From the NCBI GenBank assembly GCA_947447985.1, contig CANFLX010000029.1, positions 1-33,168 on the forward strand: a DNA stretch of 33,168 bases. The letters run 5' to 3'. Source of the stretch: Comamonadaceae bacterium (GTDB taxonomy: Bacteria; Pseudomonadota; Gammaproteobacteria; Burkholderiales; Burkholderiaceae_C). The translations under genes and the position numbers were made by a program. This document shows positions 1 through 9,958 of the stretch, piece after piece (the first letter of the stretch is position 1; each line of letters opens with the position of its first letter). The notes below the pieces were generated by a model. That model saw only the letters and a list, made by a program, of their open reading frames with translations. It was not told the origin of the DNA and did not search any database.

Positions 1-594
1 GATGCCGGGGCGCAGCTTGCCGTTCTCGCGCAAGGGCACCATCACCAGGCTCTTGTTTTTGTGGGCGGGGCCGTCACCGGTGTTGACCAGCATGCACATC
101 CAGTCGGCTTGCAGGCTGTTGGTGATCCACATTTTTTGGCCGGTGATGACATAGTCGTCGCCGTCTTTGCGGGCGGTGGTGCGAATCGCCGACACATCGC
201 TGCCCGCACCCGGCTCACTCACGCCGATACAACCCACCCTATCGCCCGCAATGGCCGGTGCCAGGAACTCGGCCTGCAGCTCTTCGCTGCCAAAGCGCGC
301 CAAGGCCGGGGTGCACATATCGGTTTGCACACCAATCGCCATAGGGATGCCGCCACAGTGGATATGGCCCAAGGCCTCGGCCATGGCCAGGCCGTAGCTG
401 TAGTCCAGACCCGCGCCGCCATGGGCCGTGGGCTTGGTCAAGCCCAGCAAACCCAGATTGCCCAACTTTTTAAACACCTCGTGCGCGGGGAATATCTCGG
501 CCGCTTCCCACTCTTCCACATGGGGATTGATTTCCGCATCAATAAAACGCTTGAGGGTCTTTTGAATCTCTTGGTGTTCGTGGGTCCATTGCAT
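1..594 (-). CDS. Acyl-CoA dehydrogenase, N-terminal part (cut by window edge)
   Basis: The first 198 codons of an FAD-dependent acyl-CoA dehydrogenase are visible; the rest lies left of base 1. Such enzymes introduce the alpha-beta double bond into an acyl-CoA and pass electrons to ETF. The family signature GVSEPGAGSD is present at about residues 140-150, followed by the usual ITGQKMWITN stretch of the middle beta domain. The N-terminal helical domain (FIDAEINPHVEEWE) also fits. The start ATG at 594 has AGGAGA a few bases upstream. It follows the SDR gene by 18 bases, so it is probably the distal gene of the acyl-CoA operon. The catalytic glutamate is expected in the missing C-terminal half, so substrate class cannot be judged. 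Confidence 0.9.
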   Translation of the reverse strand, partial: MQWTHEHQEIQKTLKRFIDAEINPHVEEWEAAEIFPAHEVFKKLGNLGLLGLTKPTAHGGAGLDYSYGLAMAEALGHIHCGGIPMAIGVQTDMCTPALARFGSEELQAEFLAPAIAGDRVGCIGVSEPGAGSDVSAIRTTARKDGDDYVITGQKMWITNSLQADWMCMLVNTGDGPAHKNKSLVMVPLRENGKLRPGI

Positions 595-612
595 GGTCGG
601 TCTCCTGGTGGT

Positions 613-1554
613 TTAGGTGGGGGTGTCTTTGGTGCTGTCTTGGGCAGTGTCTTTTGCATCGATGGCAAACACCTGGGGCGTGGTCGCCCGGTGAAAGCCG
701 TTGAACGCGGCGATCGACGGCCGCGTCTGCGCCTTGGCGCTGGCCACCGTCATCGGCCAGCCCATGCGCACTTGCGGACGCGCGCCGTCAATGCGCAGCG
801 TGGTGCCACTGATAAAGGCCGCTGCGGGGCTGAGCAAAAACACAATGCCCGCGGCGGTTTCGGCCTCGGTGCCAAAGCGGCCCAAAGGCACGGTTTTGGC
901 CATGGCGCGCAACATGGGACCCGCCTCTGCGGGGTAATGGTCCATACCACTGGAGGCGATGTAGCCTGGCGCCACGGCGTTGACGCGCACACCGGCACCG
1001 GCCCATTCGGCGGCGGCGGTCTCGGTCAGGCTGACCATGCCCGCACGTGCTGCACCGCTGTGGCCCATGCCCGGCATGGAGCCCCACATATCGGCCACGA
1101 TGTTCACGATCGCGCCGCCATGCTTGGACATGGTTTGGGTGTAGCACTCGCGCGCCATCAAAAAACCACCGGTCAGGTTGGTGTTGACCACCGCTTCCCA
1201 GCCCTTGGCGCTGATGGCCTCTAAAGGCGTCATGTACTGCCCGCCTGCGTTGTTCACCAGGCCGTCGATCCGCCCGTGCTGCGCAAGAATCGCCGCCACC
1301 GTGCTGCGCACTGCATCTTCCTGGCGGATGTCGCAGGCGTGGCCACTGGCAGCACCACCCGATGCAGCACAGTCCTGGGTAATTTCGTCCACCACTTTTT
1401 GCAGCTTTTCTTCTTTGCGTCCAATCAGCGCCACACGCGCGCCCAAGGATGCGAGTTCATGCGCAACGCAGCGGCCAATGCCAGACCCGCCCCCCGTAAC
1501 GACCACCACTTTGCCGGCAAACAAGCCGGGCGCAAACACCGATGCATACGACAT
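613..1554 (-). CDS. SDR-family enoyl-CoA reductase, PECR-like
   Basis: A 313-residue short-chain dehydrogenase. The Rossmann motif TGGGSGIG lies at 20-27 and NNAGG at 101-105. The region around 117-175 (AKGWEAVVNTNLTG, then GHSGAARAGM) closely resembles, from memory, peroxisomal trans-2-enoyl-CoA reductase (PECR), a relative of 2,4-dienoyl-CoA reductase. The usual catalytic YxxxK is absent: the aligned positions are Ser166 and Arg170, as in PECR. The likely role is NADPH-dependent reduction of an enoyl- or dienoyl-CoA. After the normal SDR end (about residue 265) there is an extra tail of some 45 residues with no recognised motif. The start at 1554 is preceded by AGAGAAAG. It lies between a TetR gene and an acyl-CoA dehydrogenase. 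Ordinary 3-oxoacyl reductase activity is less likely given the active site. Confidence 0.85.
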   Translation of the reverse strand: MSYASVFAPGLFAGKVVVVTGGGSGIGRCVAHELASLGARVALIGRKEEKLQKVVDEITQDCAASGGAASGHACDIRQEDAVRSTVAAILAQHGRIDGLVNNAGGQYMTPLEAISAKGWEAVVNTNLTGGFLMARECYTQTMSKHGGAIVNIVADMWGSMPGMGHSGAARAGMVSLTETAAAEWAGAGVRVNAVAPGYIASSGMDHYPAEAGPMLRAMAKTVPLGRFGTEAETAAGIVFLLSPAAAFISGTTLRIDGARPQVRMGWPMTVASAKAQTRPSIAAFNGFHRATTPQVFAIDAKDTAQDSTKDTPT

Positions 1555-1581
1555 AAATCGACTTTCTCTTTTGAAAAATTG

Positions 1582-2268
1582 TTAAGTGCTGACCGTGCTT
1601 TCACCCACAAAAAGGGCCATAGCGGCGTCAGTCAGGTCGGCCACAGTTGCGCGCTTGGTGGCGTCAAACCACTGCACCGACCAATTCAAGGCACCCAGCA
1701 GCAACAGGCGCGCCAGACCCACGGGCGCGCGCAAGGCACCCGTGGCGTGGAGCTGGTTGAGCACCGGAATCCACAGGGCTTCGTATTCGGCCTGCAGCGC
1801 GGAGAGTTCGCTGTGCTGGGCGGCATTCAAGGAGCGCGCCTCGTACAGCATCACCGGCACAAAGTCGCTGTCGGACCCCAAGAGCACCTGGAAATGGGTG
1901 TGCACCAAGGCGCGCAACTGGCGCAAAGCGGTTTGGCCGTGTTGCGCCTGCAAGCTGTCGCGCTGGCGTGCCAGGGCCGAGTGCATGCCTTCCTGCATCA
2001 CCGCGAACAAGAGCGCGTCTTTGCTTTTGAAATGGTAGAAGGGCGAGCCGCTTTGCATGCCAGAGGCTGCGGCAATATCGCGCGTGGTGGTGGCGGCAAA
2101 GCCTTGGCTGCGGAACAGGGCCGCCGCCGCACGCAGCAAGTCAGCGCGGCGGTTGCCGTCATCACGCTCGAGCAAGGTCTTGCGGGGGCGCCCGCGCGGG
2201 CGCTGGGGCGTTAAGCGCGCGCTGGCCCCGTTTGGCGAAAGGGCGGGGGTGGCAGCGTGCGCAGGCAT
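1582..2268 (-). CDS. TetR/AcrR-family transcriptional regulator
   Basis: A 228-residue one-component repressor type. The helix-turn-helix lies at about residues 59-82 (TTTRDIAAASGMQSGSPFYHF), the typical TetR recognition region, followed by a divergent ligand-binding C-terminal domain. A basic stretch RPRGRPRK at 23-30 resembles an AT-hook and could add DNA contacts. It sits between an enoyl-CoA isomerase and an enoyl-CoA reductase gene, so an acyl-CoA ligand is a reasonable guess, as for FadR/PsrA-type TetR proteins. A set of palindromes lies just upstream at 2289-2326 and may be its own operator. The start at 2268 is taken as the first ATG; the N-terminal 35 residues are low-complexity and the true start could be a little further in. 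Confidence 0.88.
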   Translation of the reverse strand: MPAHAATPALSPNGASARLTPQRPRGRPRKTLLERDDGNRRADLLRAAAALFRSQGFAATTTRDIAAASGMQSGSPFYHFKSKDALLFAVMQEGMHSALARQRDSLQAQHGQTALRQLRALVHTHFQVLLGSDSDFVPVMLYEARSLNAAQHSELSALQAEYEALWIPVLNQLHATGALRAPVGLARLLLLGALNWSVQWFDATKRATVADLTDAAMALFVGESTVST

Positions 2269-2288
2269 GCGCCGACCATACCAAACAC

Positions 2289-2326
2289 CGGTATTTTTAG
2301 CAAGCGCTTGCTTGGCATAAATACCG
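2289..2326. promoter_or_regulatory. Nested palindromes, candidate TetR operator
   Basis: Two overlapping perfect inverted repeats lie in the 75-base gap between the isomerase stop (2344) and the TetR start (2268). The outer one has 8-base arms CGGTATTT (2289-2296) and AAATACCG (2319-2326). The inner one is a loop-free 14-base palindrome, AGCAAGCGCTTGCT, at 2299-2312. The lack of a loop and of a following T-run in either direction argues for a protein-binding site and against a terminator. Autoregulation by the adjacent TetR protein is inferred. Confidence 0.55.
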
Positions 2327-2343
2327 ACGGCGGAGTGGCCCGC

Positions 2344-3114
2344 TCAGAGCTTGGCGAAGTCGGGCTTGCGCTTTTCCAAAAAGGCAGTAAACGCCTCTTT
2401 CGCATGGGGCGACTGCGTCAATTGGCCGAACGCCTTGGATTCCTCGGTAATCTGCGCCAGCACCTCGTCGGTTTGGCCCTGCTTCATCAGGCGCTTGGTC
2501 GCCATCAGGGCGGGCAGTGGCTTGGCAGCGAGTTTGCGCGCCTGGCTTTGGGCCAGGTGGTTGGCCTCGCTGGGGGGCACGATGCGATTGACCAGACCCA
2601 CTTCCAAGGCGGCTTCGGCCATGAAGGGATCGCCCATCAGCAAGGCCTCCGCCGCGCGGTGGTAGCCCATCATGCGCGGAGCCAGCAGGCTCGAACCCGC
2701 CTCGGCGCAGAGCCCCAGGTTCACAAAGGGCATGGAGAACGCGGCGTTGTCGCCGGCGTACACCAGATCGCAATGGAAGAGCAGGGTGGTACCAATGCCC
2801 ACTGCGGGGCCACAGACCGAGGCGATTAAGGGCTTGGGAAACACGGTCAATCCCCGCAAAAAACGGGCCACAGGCGGATTGGGGTCGCTGATGTCGCGGT
2901 TCAAAAAGTCGCTGATGTCGTTGCCCGCGCTGAAGATGGTTTCATGCCCCTGGATGACCACCACGTGCACGTTCGGGTCATCGGTGGCTTGCAGCAAGGC
3001 GTCAGCCGCTGCGCCATACATGGCCTGGGTGAAGGAGTTCTTTTTGTCAGGACGGTTCAGGGTCAGGGTCATCACGCCATCGGCGTTGTGAATCAACAGG
3101 TCTTGCATAGCCAT
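2344..3114 (-). CDS. Enoyl-CoA hydratase/isomerase family protein, ECI2-like
   Basis: A 256-residue crotonase-fold protein. The oxyanion-hole segments are visible: FSAGNDISDF at 61-70 and GPAVGIGTTL at 102-111. Both glutamates of true enoyl-CoA hydratases are missing (GIGTT in place of GGGCE; MPFVNLG in place of the second Glu). Instead Glu138 in LCAEAGSS aligns with the catalytic glutamate of delta3,delta2-enoyl-CoA isomerases of the ECI2/PECI type. The likely reaction is therefore moving a 3-enoyl double bond to position 2 during unsaturated fatty acid oxidation. ATG at 3114 is taken; another ATG lies six bases in, and neither has a strong ribosome site. It follows the thioesterase gene with a 22-base gap to that gene's stop, within one operon. 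Confidence 0.85.
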   Translation of the reverse strand: MAMQDLLIHNADGVMTLTLNRPDKKNSFTQAMYGAAADALLQATDDPNVHVVVIQGHETIFSAGNDISDFLNRDISDPNPPVARFLRGLTVFPKPLIASVCGPAVGIGTTLLFHCDLVYAGDNAAFSMPFVNLGLCAEAGSSLLAPRMMGYHRAAEALLMGDPFMAEAALEVGLVNRIVPPSEANHLAQSQARKLAAKPLPALMATKRLMKQGQTDEVLAQITEESKAFGQLTQSPHAKEAFTAFLEKRKPDFAKL

Positions 3115-3136
3115 GGTCTCGTTCTAAGGAGGGTCG

Positions 3137-3976
3137 TTAATCTTTGAAATACACCAGCTGGTGCGTGGTGGCCAGTGGCACACCGGCCTCGCTCCACAGG
3201 CAGGCGCTTTGGTCAAAAAAGCCATTGCGAAACACCTGACCGCGTGCCTGCGCCAGCACATAGCCACCGCCCACAGCGGCCAACTGCGCCGGGTCGGCAT
3301 GGAAATACACCGTCATGGACACCGTGCCTGCAGGCGTCCATTTGGAGCGGCGCGTCCAAACACGGGGCGCAAAAATATCGGCCGTCGCCGTCAACGCGGC
3401 AAAGTCCAAGGCGCGCCCTGCTCTGTCACGCACCCACAGCTGGGTGAGGCTGGCTTGATCGGGTGGCGCTGAACTTTCGGTACCGTCCCACTCGGTGGGC
3501 ACCGCACCGGTGATCACGCGCATGTCGTAAATACCAAACCACGTCATCCCCACTTTGGCCAGATTGTCAGGATAGGTCTGCGCCGCAGGCACCGATGGCA
3601 TGGGCATGTCATTCACGCCCCAGGTTTCGCGCCGCTGCGCCGTCATGGCGGTGCCCGTGAGCACGCAGTCCATGCTGCCGTCGGCTGCGGTTTGCACGAT
3701 CTCGAACATCCAATGCTGGGTGGAGCGGTTGGTGCGCGCAATACGCAGACGCACACTGAAGGCGCCATCCGCAATACCCGCGACGTAATTTAGCGTGAGC
3801 GCCACCGGGCTACCCAGGCACTGCGGGTGGTCCACGATCGCTTGCACCACGGTGGCCGCGGTGATACCCCCGAAAGGCCCCACCATATTGGCCCAGGAGG
3901 GGTGGGTGTGACCGAGAAAGCTGCCATCCGCCTGCAGTTGCAGGCGAACGGCTTCATCGAAGGGGTGGCGGCTCAT
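3137..3976 (-). CDS. TesB-like acyl-CoA thioesterase (double hotdog)
   Basis: A protein of 279 residues from the chosen ATG. It looks like the TesB-like thioesterase group found in many proteobacterial fatty acid operons: an N-terminal hotdog beginning around HPSWANMVGPFGGITAA and a second hotdog with VWVRDRAG-like and ADIFAPRVW segments. The expected role is hydrolysis of acyl-CoA to free acid and CoA, releasing CoA from slowly metabolised intermediates. A GTG at 3988 overlaps the stop of the preceding gene as GTGA and would add four residues; I prefer ATG at 3976, which gives the usual MSxHPFD beginning. Substrate chain length cannot be read from sequence. Confidence 0.82.
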   Translation of the reverse strand: MSRHPFDEAVRLQLQADGSFLGHTHPSWANMVGPFGGITAATVVQAIVDHPQCLGSPVALTLNYVAGIADGAFSVRLRIARTNRSTQHWMFEIVQTAADGSMDCVLTGTAMTAQRRETWGVNDMPMPSVPAAQTYPDNLAKVGMTWFGIYDMRVITGAVPTEWDGTESSAPPDQASLTQLWVRDRAGRALDFAALTATADIFAPRVWTRRSKWTPAGTVSMTVYFHADPAQLAAVGGGYVLAQARGQVFRNGFFDQSACLWSEAGVPLATTHQLVYFKD

Positions 3977-3984
3977 CCCCAATG

Positions 3985-4428
3985 TCACTCGACACGCACC
4001 CAGGTTTGGGTACGCCCGATCAAGGGTGTGCCGATGTAACCACGCACTTCGAGTTTCTTGCCGCCTTCGATCGGCGTGAGACGCAGGCGATAGTCGGTGC
4101 CGTTTTCCGGATCCAAAATCTTGCCCTCTTCCCAGACGTCTTTGCCGTCTACCTTCTTACCACCGCGGATGATTTCCATGCCGATCTTCGGCTTGCCCTT
4201 GCGGTCGTCGGTGCATTTTTCGCAGTTGGGTTCGGCACTCGGGTTGACCTCGAGCGACTTTTCAACCACACCAGACAAGCCACCGCTGGCGTTGGTGGTG
4301 ATGCGGATCAAGGCTTTGGGCTTGTTGGTTTTGTCATCGATGGTGTTCCACGCACCCAGGGGCGTCATTTGTGCGTGGGCCAGGAAAGTCAGGCCCGCCA
4401 GGCCCAGTGCGACATACAGCTTCTTCAT
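3985..4428 (-). CDS. Secreted DUF2147-family protein
   Basis: A 147-residue protein with a clear signal peptide: MKK, a hydrophobic stretch (LYVALGLAGLTFLA) and a cleavage-like AHA-Q at about 18-21. The mature part begins MTPLGAWNTIDDKTNKPKALIRI, which is the DUF2147 pattern (trp-containing beta strand, then a long calycin-like beta domain). It contains an exported CxxC (NCEKCTDD). Function in the family is unknown. A longer reading frame extends upstream, but the ATG at 4428 has GGAG at proper spacing and the signal peptide, so it is the start. It sits between an acyl-CoA dehydrogenase and a thioesterase, an odd place for an exported protein; a role in envelope lipid handling is possible but unsupported. 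Confidence 0.85.
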   Translation of the reverse strand: MKKLYVALGLAGLTFLAHAQMTPLGAWNTIDDKTNKPKALIRITTNASGGLSGVVEKSLEVNPSAEPNCEKCTDDRKGKPKIGMEIIRGGKKVDGKDVWEEGKILDPENGTDYRLRLTPIEGGKKLEVRGYIGTPLIGRTQTWVRVE

Positions 4429-4473
4429 ACAAACTCCATTGGTGGGAAAGGGTTGAGGTGAACGGAAAAACAA

Positions 4474-6270
4474 TCAGGCGAACACCGCTTCGGTGTCCAT
4501 CAGGGGGGCGCTGCCAGCGCGGGCGGTTTGCATCAATGTCGCCGTCTCGGGCATGAGCTTGGCAAAGTAAAAACGCGCGGTTTGCAGCTTGGCCTGGTAG
4601 AAGGGGTCGGGGTTGCCTGCGGCAATCTCACGCAATGCGACTTGGGCCATGCGCGCCCAGAAGTAACCAAACACCATATGGCCTGCCACGCGCAGGTAGT
4701 CCACAGCGGCAGCACCCACTTCGTCGGGGTTTTGCATGCCTTTCATGCCGATTTCCATGGTGAACTGGGTCATTTGCTCTCCCAGGGTCACCACCGGTGT
4801 GATGAATTCCTTCATGCTGGCGTTATCGGCTTCTTCTTTGGCCAGTTTGCCAATCAGTTTGCCGAACTTGCGCAATGTCGCGCCCTGGTTGCCCAGAATT
4901 TTGCGACCCAACAGGTCCAGCGATTGAATGGTGTTGGTGCCTTCGTAAATCATGTTGATGCGGGCATCACGCACAAACTGCTCCATGCCCCACTCTTTGA
5001 TAAATCCGTGGCCACCGAACACCTGAAGGCAGCCCGAAGTGGCGGTCCAGCCGTTGTCGGTGATGAAGGCCTTGACGATGGGCGTGAGCATGGCCAGCAT
5101 TTCTCCGGCCTCTTTGCGCACCTCTTCATCGGGATGGCTGTGCTCTTGCTCCAGCAGCATGGCGCCATAGCCTTGCAGGGCACGGCCGCCTTCGGCGTAG
5201 GCCTTGGCGGTCAGCAGCATCTTGCGCACGTCGGGGTGCACGATGATGGGGTCGGCCGCTTTGTCCTTGGCTTTGGTGCCCGAGAGCGAACGCATTTGAA
5301 TACGGTCTTTGGCATAGGCCAGCGCATTTTGGTAAGCCACTTCGGTCAGGCCCAAGGACTGGTTGCCCACGCCCAGGCGGGCGGCGTTCATCATCACGAA
5401 CATGCCGTTCATGCCCTTGTTGGGCGCACCAACCATGGTGCCCACCGCGCCGTCGAGCACCATCTGGCAGGTGGCGTTGGCCTTGATGCCCATCTTGTGT
5501 TCGATGCCACCGCAGTAAATGCCGTTGCGCTCGCCCAGTGTGCCGTCCGCATTCACCAGGAATTTGGGCACCACAAACAGGCTCACGCCTTTGATACCAG
5601 GGGGCGCGTCGCTCAGGCGCGCCAACACCAGGTGAACGATGTTCTCGCTCATGTCGTGCTCACCCGCGCTGATGAAAATTTTGTTGCCGGTGATGCGGTA
5701 AGTGCCATCGGCTTGCAATTCGGCCTTGGTGCGCATCAGGCCCAGGTCGGTGCCGCAATGGGGCTCGGTCAAGCACATGGTGCCGGTCCATTGGCCGCTG
5801 GTCATTTTGCTCAGGTAGGTCGCTTTTTGCGCGTCCGTGCCGTGGGTGGACAGCGATGCATAAGCGCCATGCGTCAGGCCGGGGTACATGGTCCAGGCCT
5901 GGTTGGCGCTGTTGAGCATTTCGTAAAACATCTGGTTCACGATGAGGGGCAAGCCTTGGCCGCCGTAGGCGGGGTCGCAGGCCAACGCCGCCCAGCCGCC
6001 TTCGACGTACTGTGCATAGGCCTCTTTAAAACCTTTGGGCGTGGTCACGCTGTGCGACTTGGGGTCGAGCACACAGCCCTCGGCGTCGCCGCTGATATTG
6101 AGCGGGAACAAGACCTCGGAGGCGAACTTGCCGCCCTCTTCGAGCACGGCGTTGATGGTGTCAGCATCCATGTCCGCGTGGCGGGGCATTTGCTTCAAGT
6201 CATCGACCACGTGAAGCAGTTCGTGCATCACAAACTGCATGTCACGCAAGGGCGGGGTATAGCTGGGCAT
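4474..6270 (-). CDS. Acyl-CoA dehydrogenase, long form (DmdC-like)
   Basis: A 598-residue acyl-CoA dehydrogenase with the extended C-terminal domain found in the DmdC/long FadE-like group (ordinary enzymes are about 380). It has an N-terminal helical domain, the flavin motif CLTEPHCGTDLG at 166-177, and GNKIFISAGEHD at about 195-206. The catalytic base is probably Glu443 in IYEGTNTIQ. Residues beyond about 460 form the extra helical domain. It should oxidise an acyl-CoA using FAD, with ETF as acceptor. ATG at 6270 has GGAG upstream. The TetR gene ends 34 bases upstream, so the two are probably co-transcribed from the operator-bearing promoter near 7000. DmdC itself acts on methylmercaptopropionyl-CoA, but this group is broadly annotated and substrate is not assignable here. 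Confidence 0.92.
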   Translation of the reverse strand: MPSYTPPLRDMQFVMHELLHVVDDLKQMPRHADMDADTINAVLEEGGKFASEVLFPLNISGDAEGCVLDPKSHSVTTPKGFKEAYAQYVEGGWAALACDPAYGGQGLPLIVNQMFYEMLNSANQAWTMYPGLTHGAYASLSTHGTDAQKATYLSKMTSGQWTGTMCLTEPHCGTDLGLMRTKAELQADGTYRITGNKIFISAGEHDMSENIVHLVLARLSDAPPGIKGVSLFVVPKFLVNADGTLGERNGIYCGGIEHKMGIKANATCQMVLDGAVGTMVGAPNKGMNGMFVMMNAARLGVGNQSLGLTEVAYQNALAYAKDRIQMRSLSGTKAKDKAADPIIVHPDVRKMLLTAKAYAEGGRALQGYGAMLLEQEHSHPDEEVRKEAGEMLAMLTPIVKAFITDNGWTATSGCLQVFGGHGFIKEWGMEQFVRDARINMIYEGTNTIQSLDLLGRKILGNQGATLRKFGKLIGKLAKEEADNASMKEFITPVVTLGEQMTQFTMEIGMKGMQNPDEVGAAAVDYLRVAGHMVFGYFWARMAQVALREIAAGNPDPFYQAKLQTARFYFAKLMPETATLMQTARAGSAPLMDTEAVFA

Positions 6271-6303
6271 AGAAAAAGCTCCAAAAAAGGAAAGACAGAA
6301 AAA

Positions 6304-6984
6304 CTAGGCAGAGAAATCGATAGCGCCTGGCACACCGTAGCGGGCCAGAATGTCGTCAAAGCCGCGGTTGGCACGCGCCAGGGAGCCGGGGTTTTTCAGG
6401 AAACGGGCCTCGTAGTGCAGGGCCAAAATCAGGGCATGGATCTCGAAGGCGACTTGCTGCTCGTCCGCATCGGGCATCAGATGGCCGCATTGCTTGGCCA
6501 GTACCACCGCGCGGTTGAGCGCTTGCAACCAGGTTTGGACCGAATACGCCAGCGCGTCGCGCACCGGGCCGCTTCGGTCATCAAACTCCACCGCACCGCT
6601 GATGAAGATACAGCCTGACTGAATTTCCACGGCCACGCGCTTCATCCAGTTGTCAAACAGAGCACGCAGGCGGGGCAGGCCTTGGGGCGCTTGCAGAGCG
6701 GGATAGAAAACTTCTTGCTCAAATGTGGCGAAATACTCGCGAATCACCGAAATTTGCAATTCCTCGCGCGAGCCGAAGTGGGCAAACACGCCCGATTTGC
6801 TCATGTGCATGCAGTCCGCCAAGGTGCCGATGCTCAAGCCTTCCAGCCCAAACTGGGTGCTCAGGCCCACGGCCGCCTGCACGATGGCATGTTTGGTTTG
6901 CTGGCCTTTGAGCAGGCTCCGCCCGCCAGGACGCTCGGAGTCGGCCAGCGTAAAAACGGAATCAGAAAAACCAGGCGAGGACAT
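6304..6984 (-). CDS. TetR/AcrR-family transcriptional regulator
   Basis: A 226-residue TetR-type regulator. The HTH lies at about 50-71 (LSIGTLADCMHMSKSGVFAHF), followed by the helical ligand domain with the TetR_C-like stretch EIQSGCIFISGAVEFDDRSGPVRDAL. The open frame begins at a TTG (6999), but ATG at 6984 is preferred. The gene starts ten bases from a nearly perfect inverted repeat (6994-7025) that is its probable operator, so it likely represses itself and the acyl-CoA dehydrogenase operon behind it. The inducer is unknown; an acyl-CoA or free acid fits the neighbourhood. Confidence 0.9.
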   Translation of the reverse strand: MSSPGFSDSVFTLADSERPGGRSLLKGQQTKHAIVQAAVGLSTQFGLEGLSIGTLADCMHMSKSGVFAHFGSREELQISVIREYFATFEQEVFYPALQAPQGLPRLRALFDNWMKRVAVEIQSGCIFISGAVEFDDRSGPVRDALAYSVQTWLQALNRAVVLAKQCGHLMPDADEQQVAFEIHALILALHYEARFLKNPGSLARANRGFDDILARYGVPGAIDFSA

Positions 6985-6993
6985 GAAGTCGGT

Positions 6994-7025
6994 GTGCAAA
7001 ATAGTACGGTCGTGCTATTTTGCAC
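6994..7025. promoter_or_regulatory. Long inverted repeat, likely TetR operator
   Basis: Left arm GTGCAAAATAGTACG (6994-7008) and right arm CGTGCTATTTTGCAC (7011-7025) pair in 14 of 15 positions around a 2-base centre. It ends ten bases before the TetR ATG at 6984. Size, symmetry and location are those of an autoregulatory TetR operator; a -10-like TACTAT lies in the left arm as read on the minus strand. There is no T-run, so it is not a terminator of argB. Confidence 0.75.
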
Positions 7026-7082
7026 CATTTATGCAGCGGATGGGCCTGCCGTGCCACCCGCGCGACCCCCGCCACCCGCTGG

Positions 7083-9873
<2,791 letters not shown>

Positions 9874-9890
9874 AAATACCAAGATCCAAC

Positions 9891-9931
9891 AAAAAAACCG
9901 CCTGAGCGCAGACAATTGCGCAGCCAGGCGG
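9891..9931 (-). terminator. Rho-independent terminator after the H-NS gene
   Basis: On the minus strand a stem (arms 9925-9931 and 9898-9904, CCGCCTG with CAGGCGG) encloses a second stem (9917-9921 with 9906-9910) and is followed directly by seven U (9897-9891). It lies 28 bases past the H-NS stop at 9959, as expected of an intrinsic terminator. Confidence 0.88.
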
Positions 9932-9958
9932 CTTGGAATAGGGCAAAAAGACCGAGAG

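Noticed and set aside
61..1224. Long plus-strand open frame at the left edge
   Set aside because: Runs opposite the acyl-CoA dehydrogenase and SDR genes, both with clear motifs; composition typical of an antisense shadow.
3126..3133. AAGGAGGG, a perfect ribosome-site-like sequence on the plus strand
   Set aside because: No plausible plus-strand gene follows at proper distance; the flanking genes are on the minus strand, where it cannot serve.
4528..6618. Very long plus-strand open frame opposite the acyl-CoA dehydrogenase
   Set aside because: High-GC shadow of the minus-strand gene; His/Gly/Gln-rich composition and no domain, while the minus-strand protein has all family motifs.
7053..7079. 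Direct repeat GCCACCCGC (two copies 18 bases apart) after argB
   Set aside because: Short and GC-rich; expected by chance, no further copies seen.
9874..9915. TTG start giving the 4,6-dehydratase 14 extra residues
   Set aside because: The TTG lies in the stem-loop of the H-NS terminator; ATG 9873 gives a normal N-terminus.
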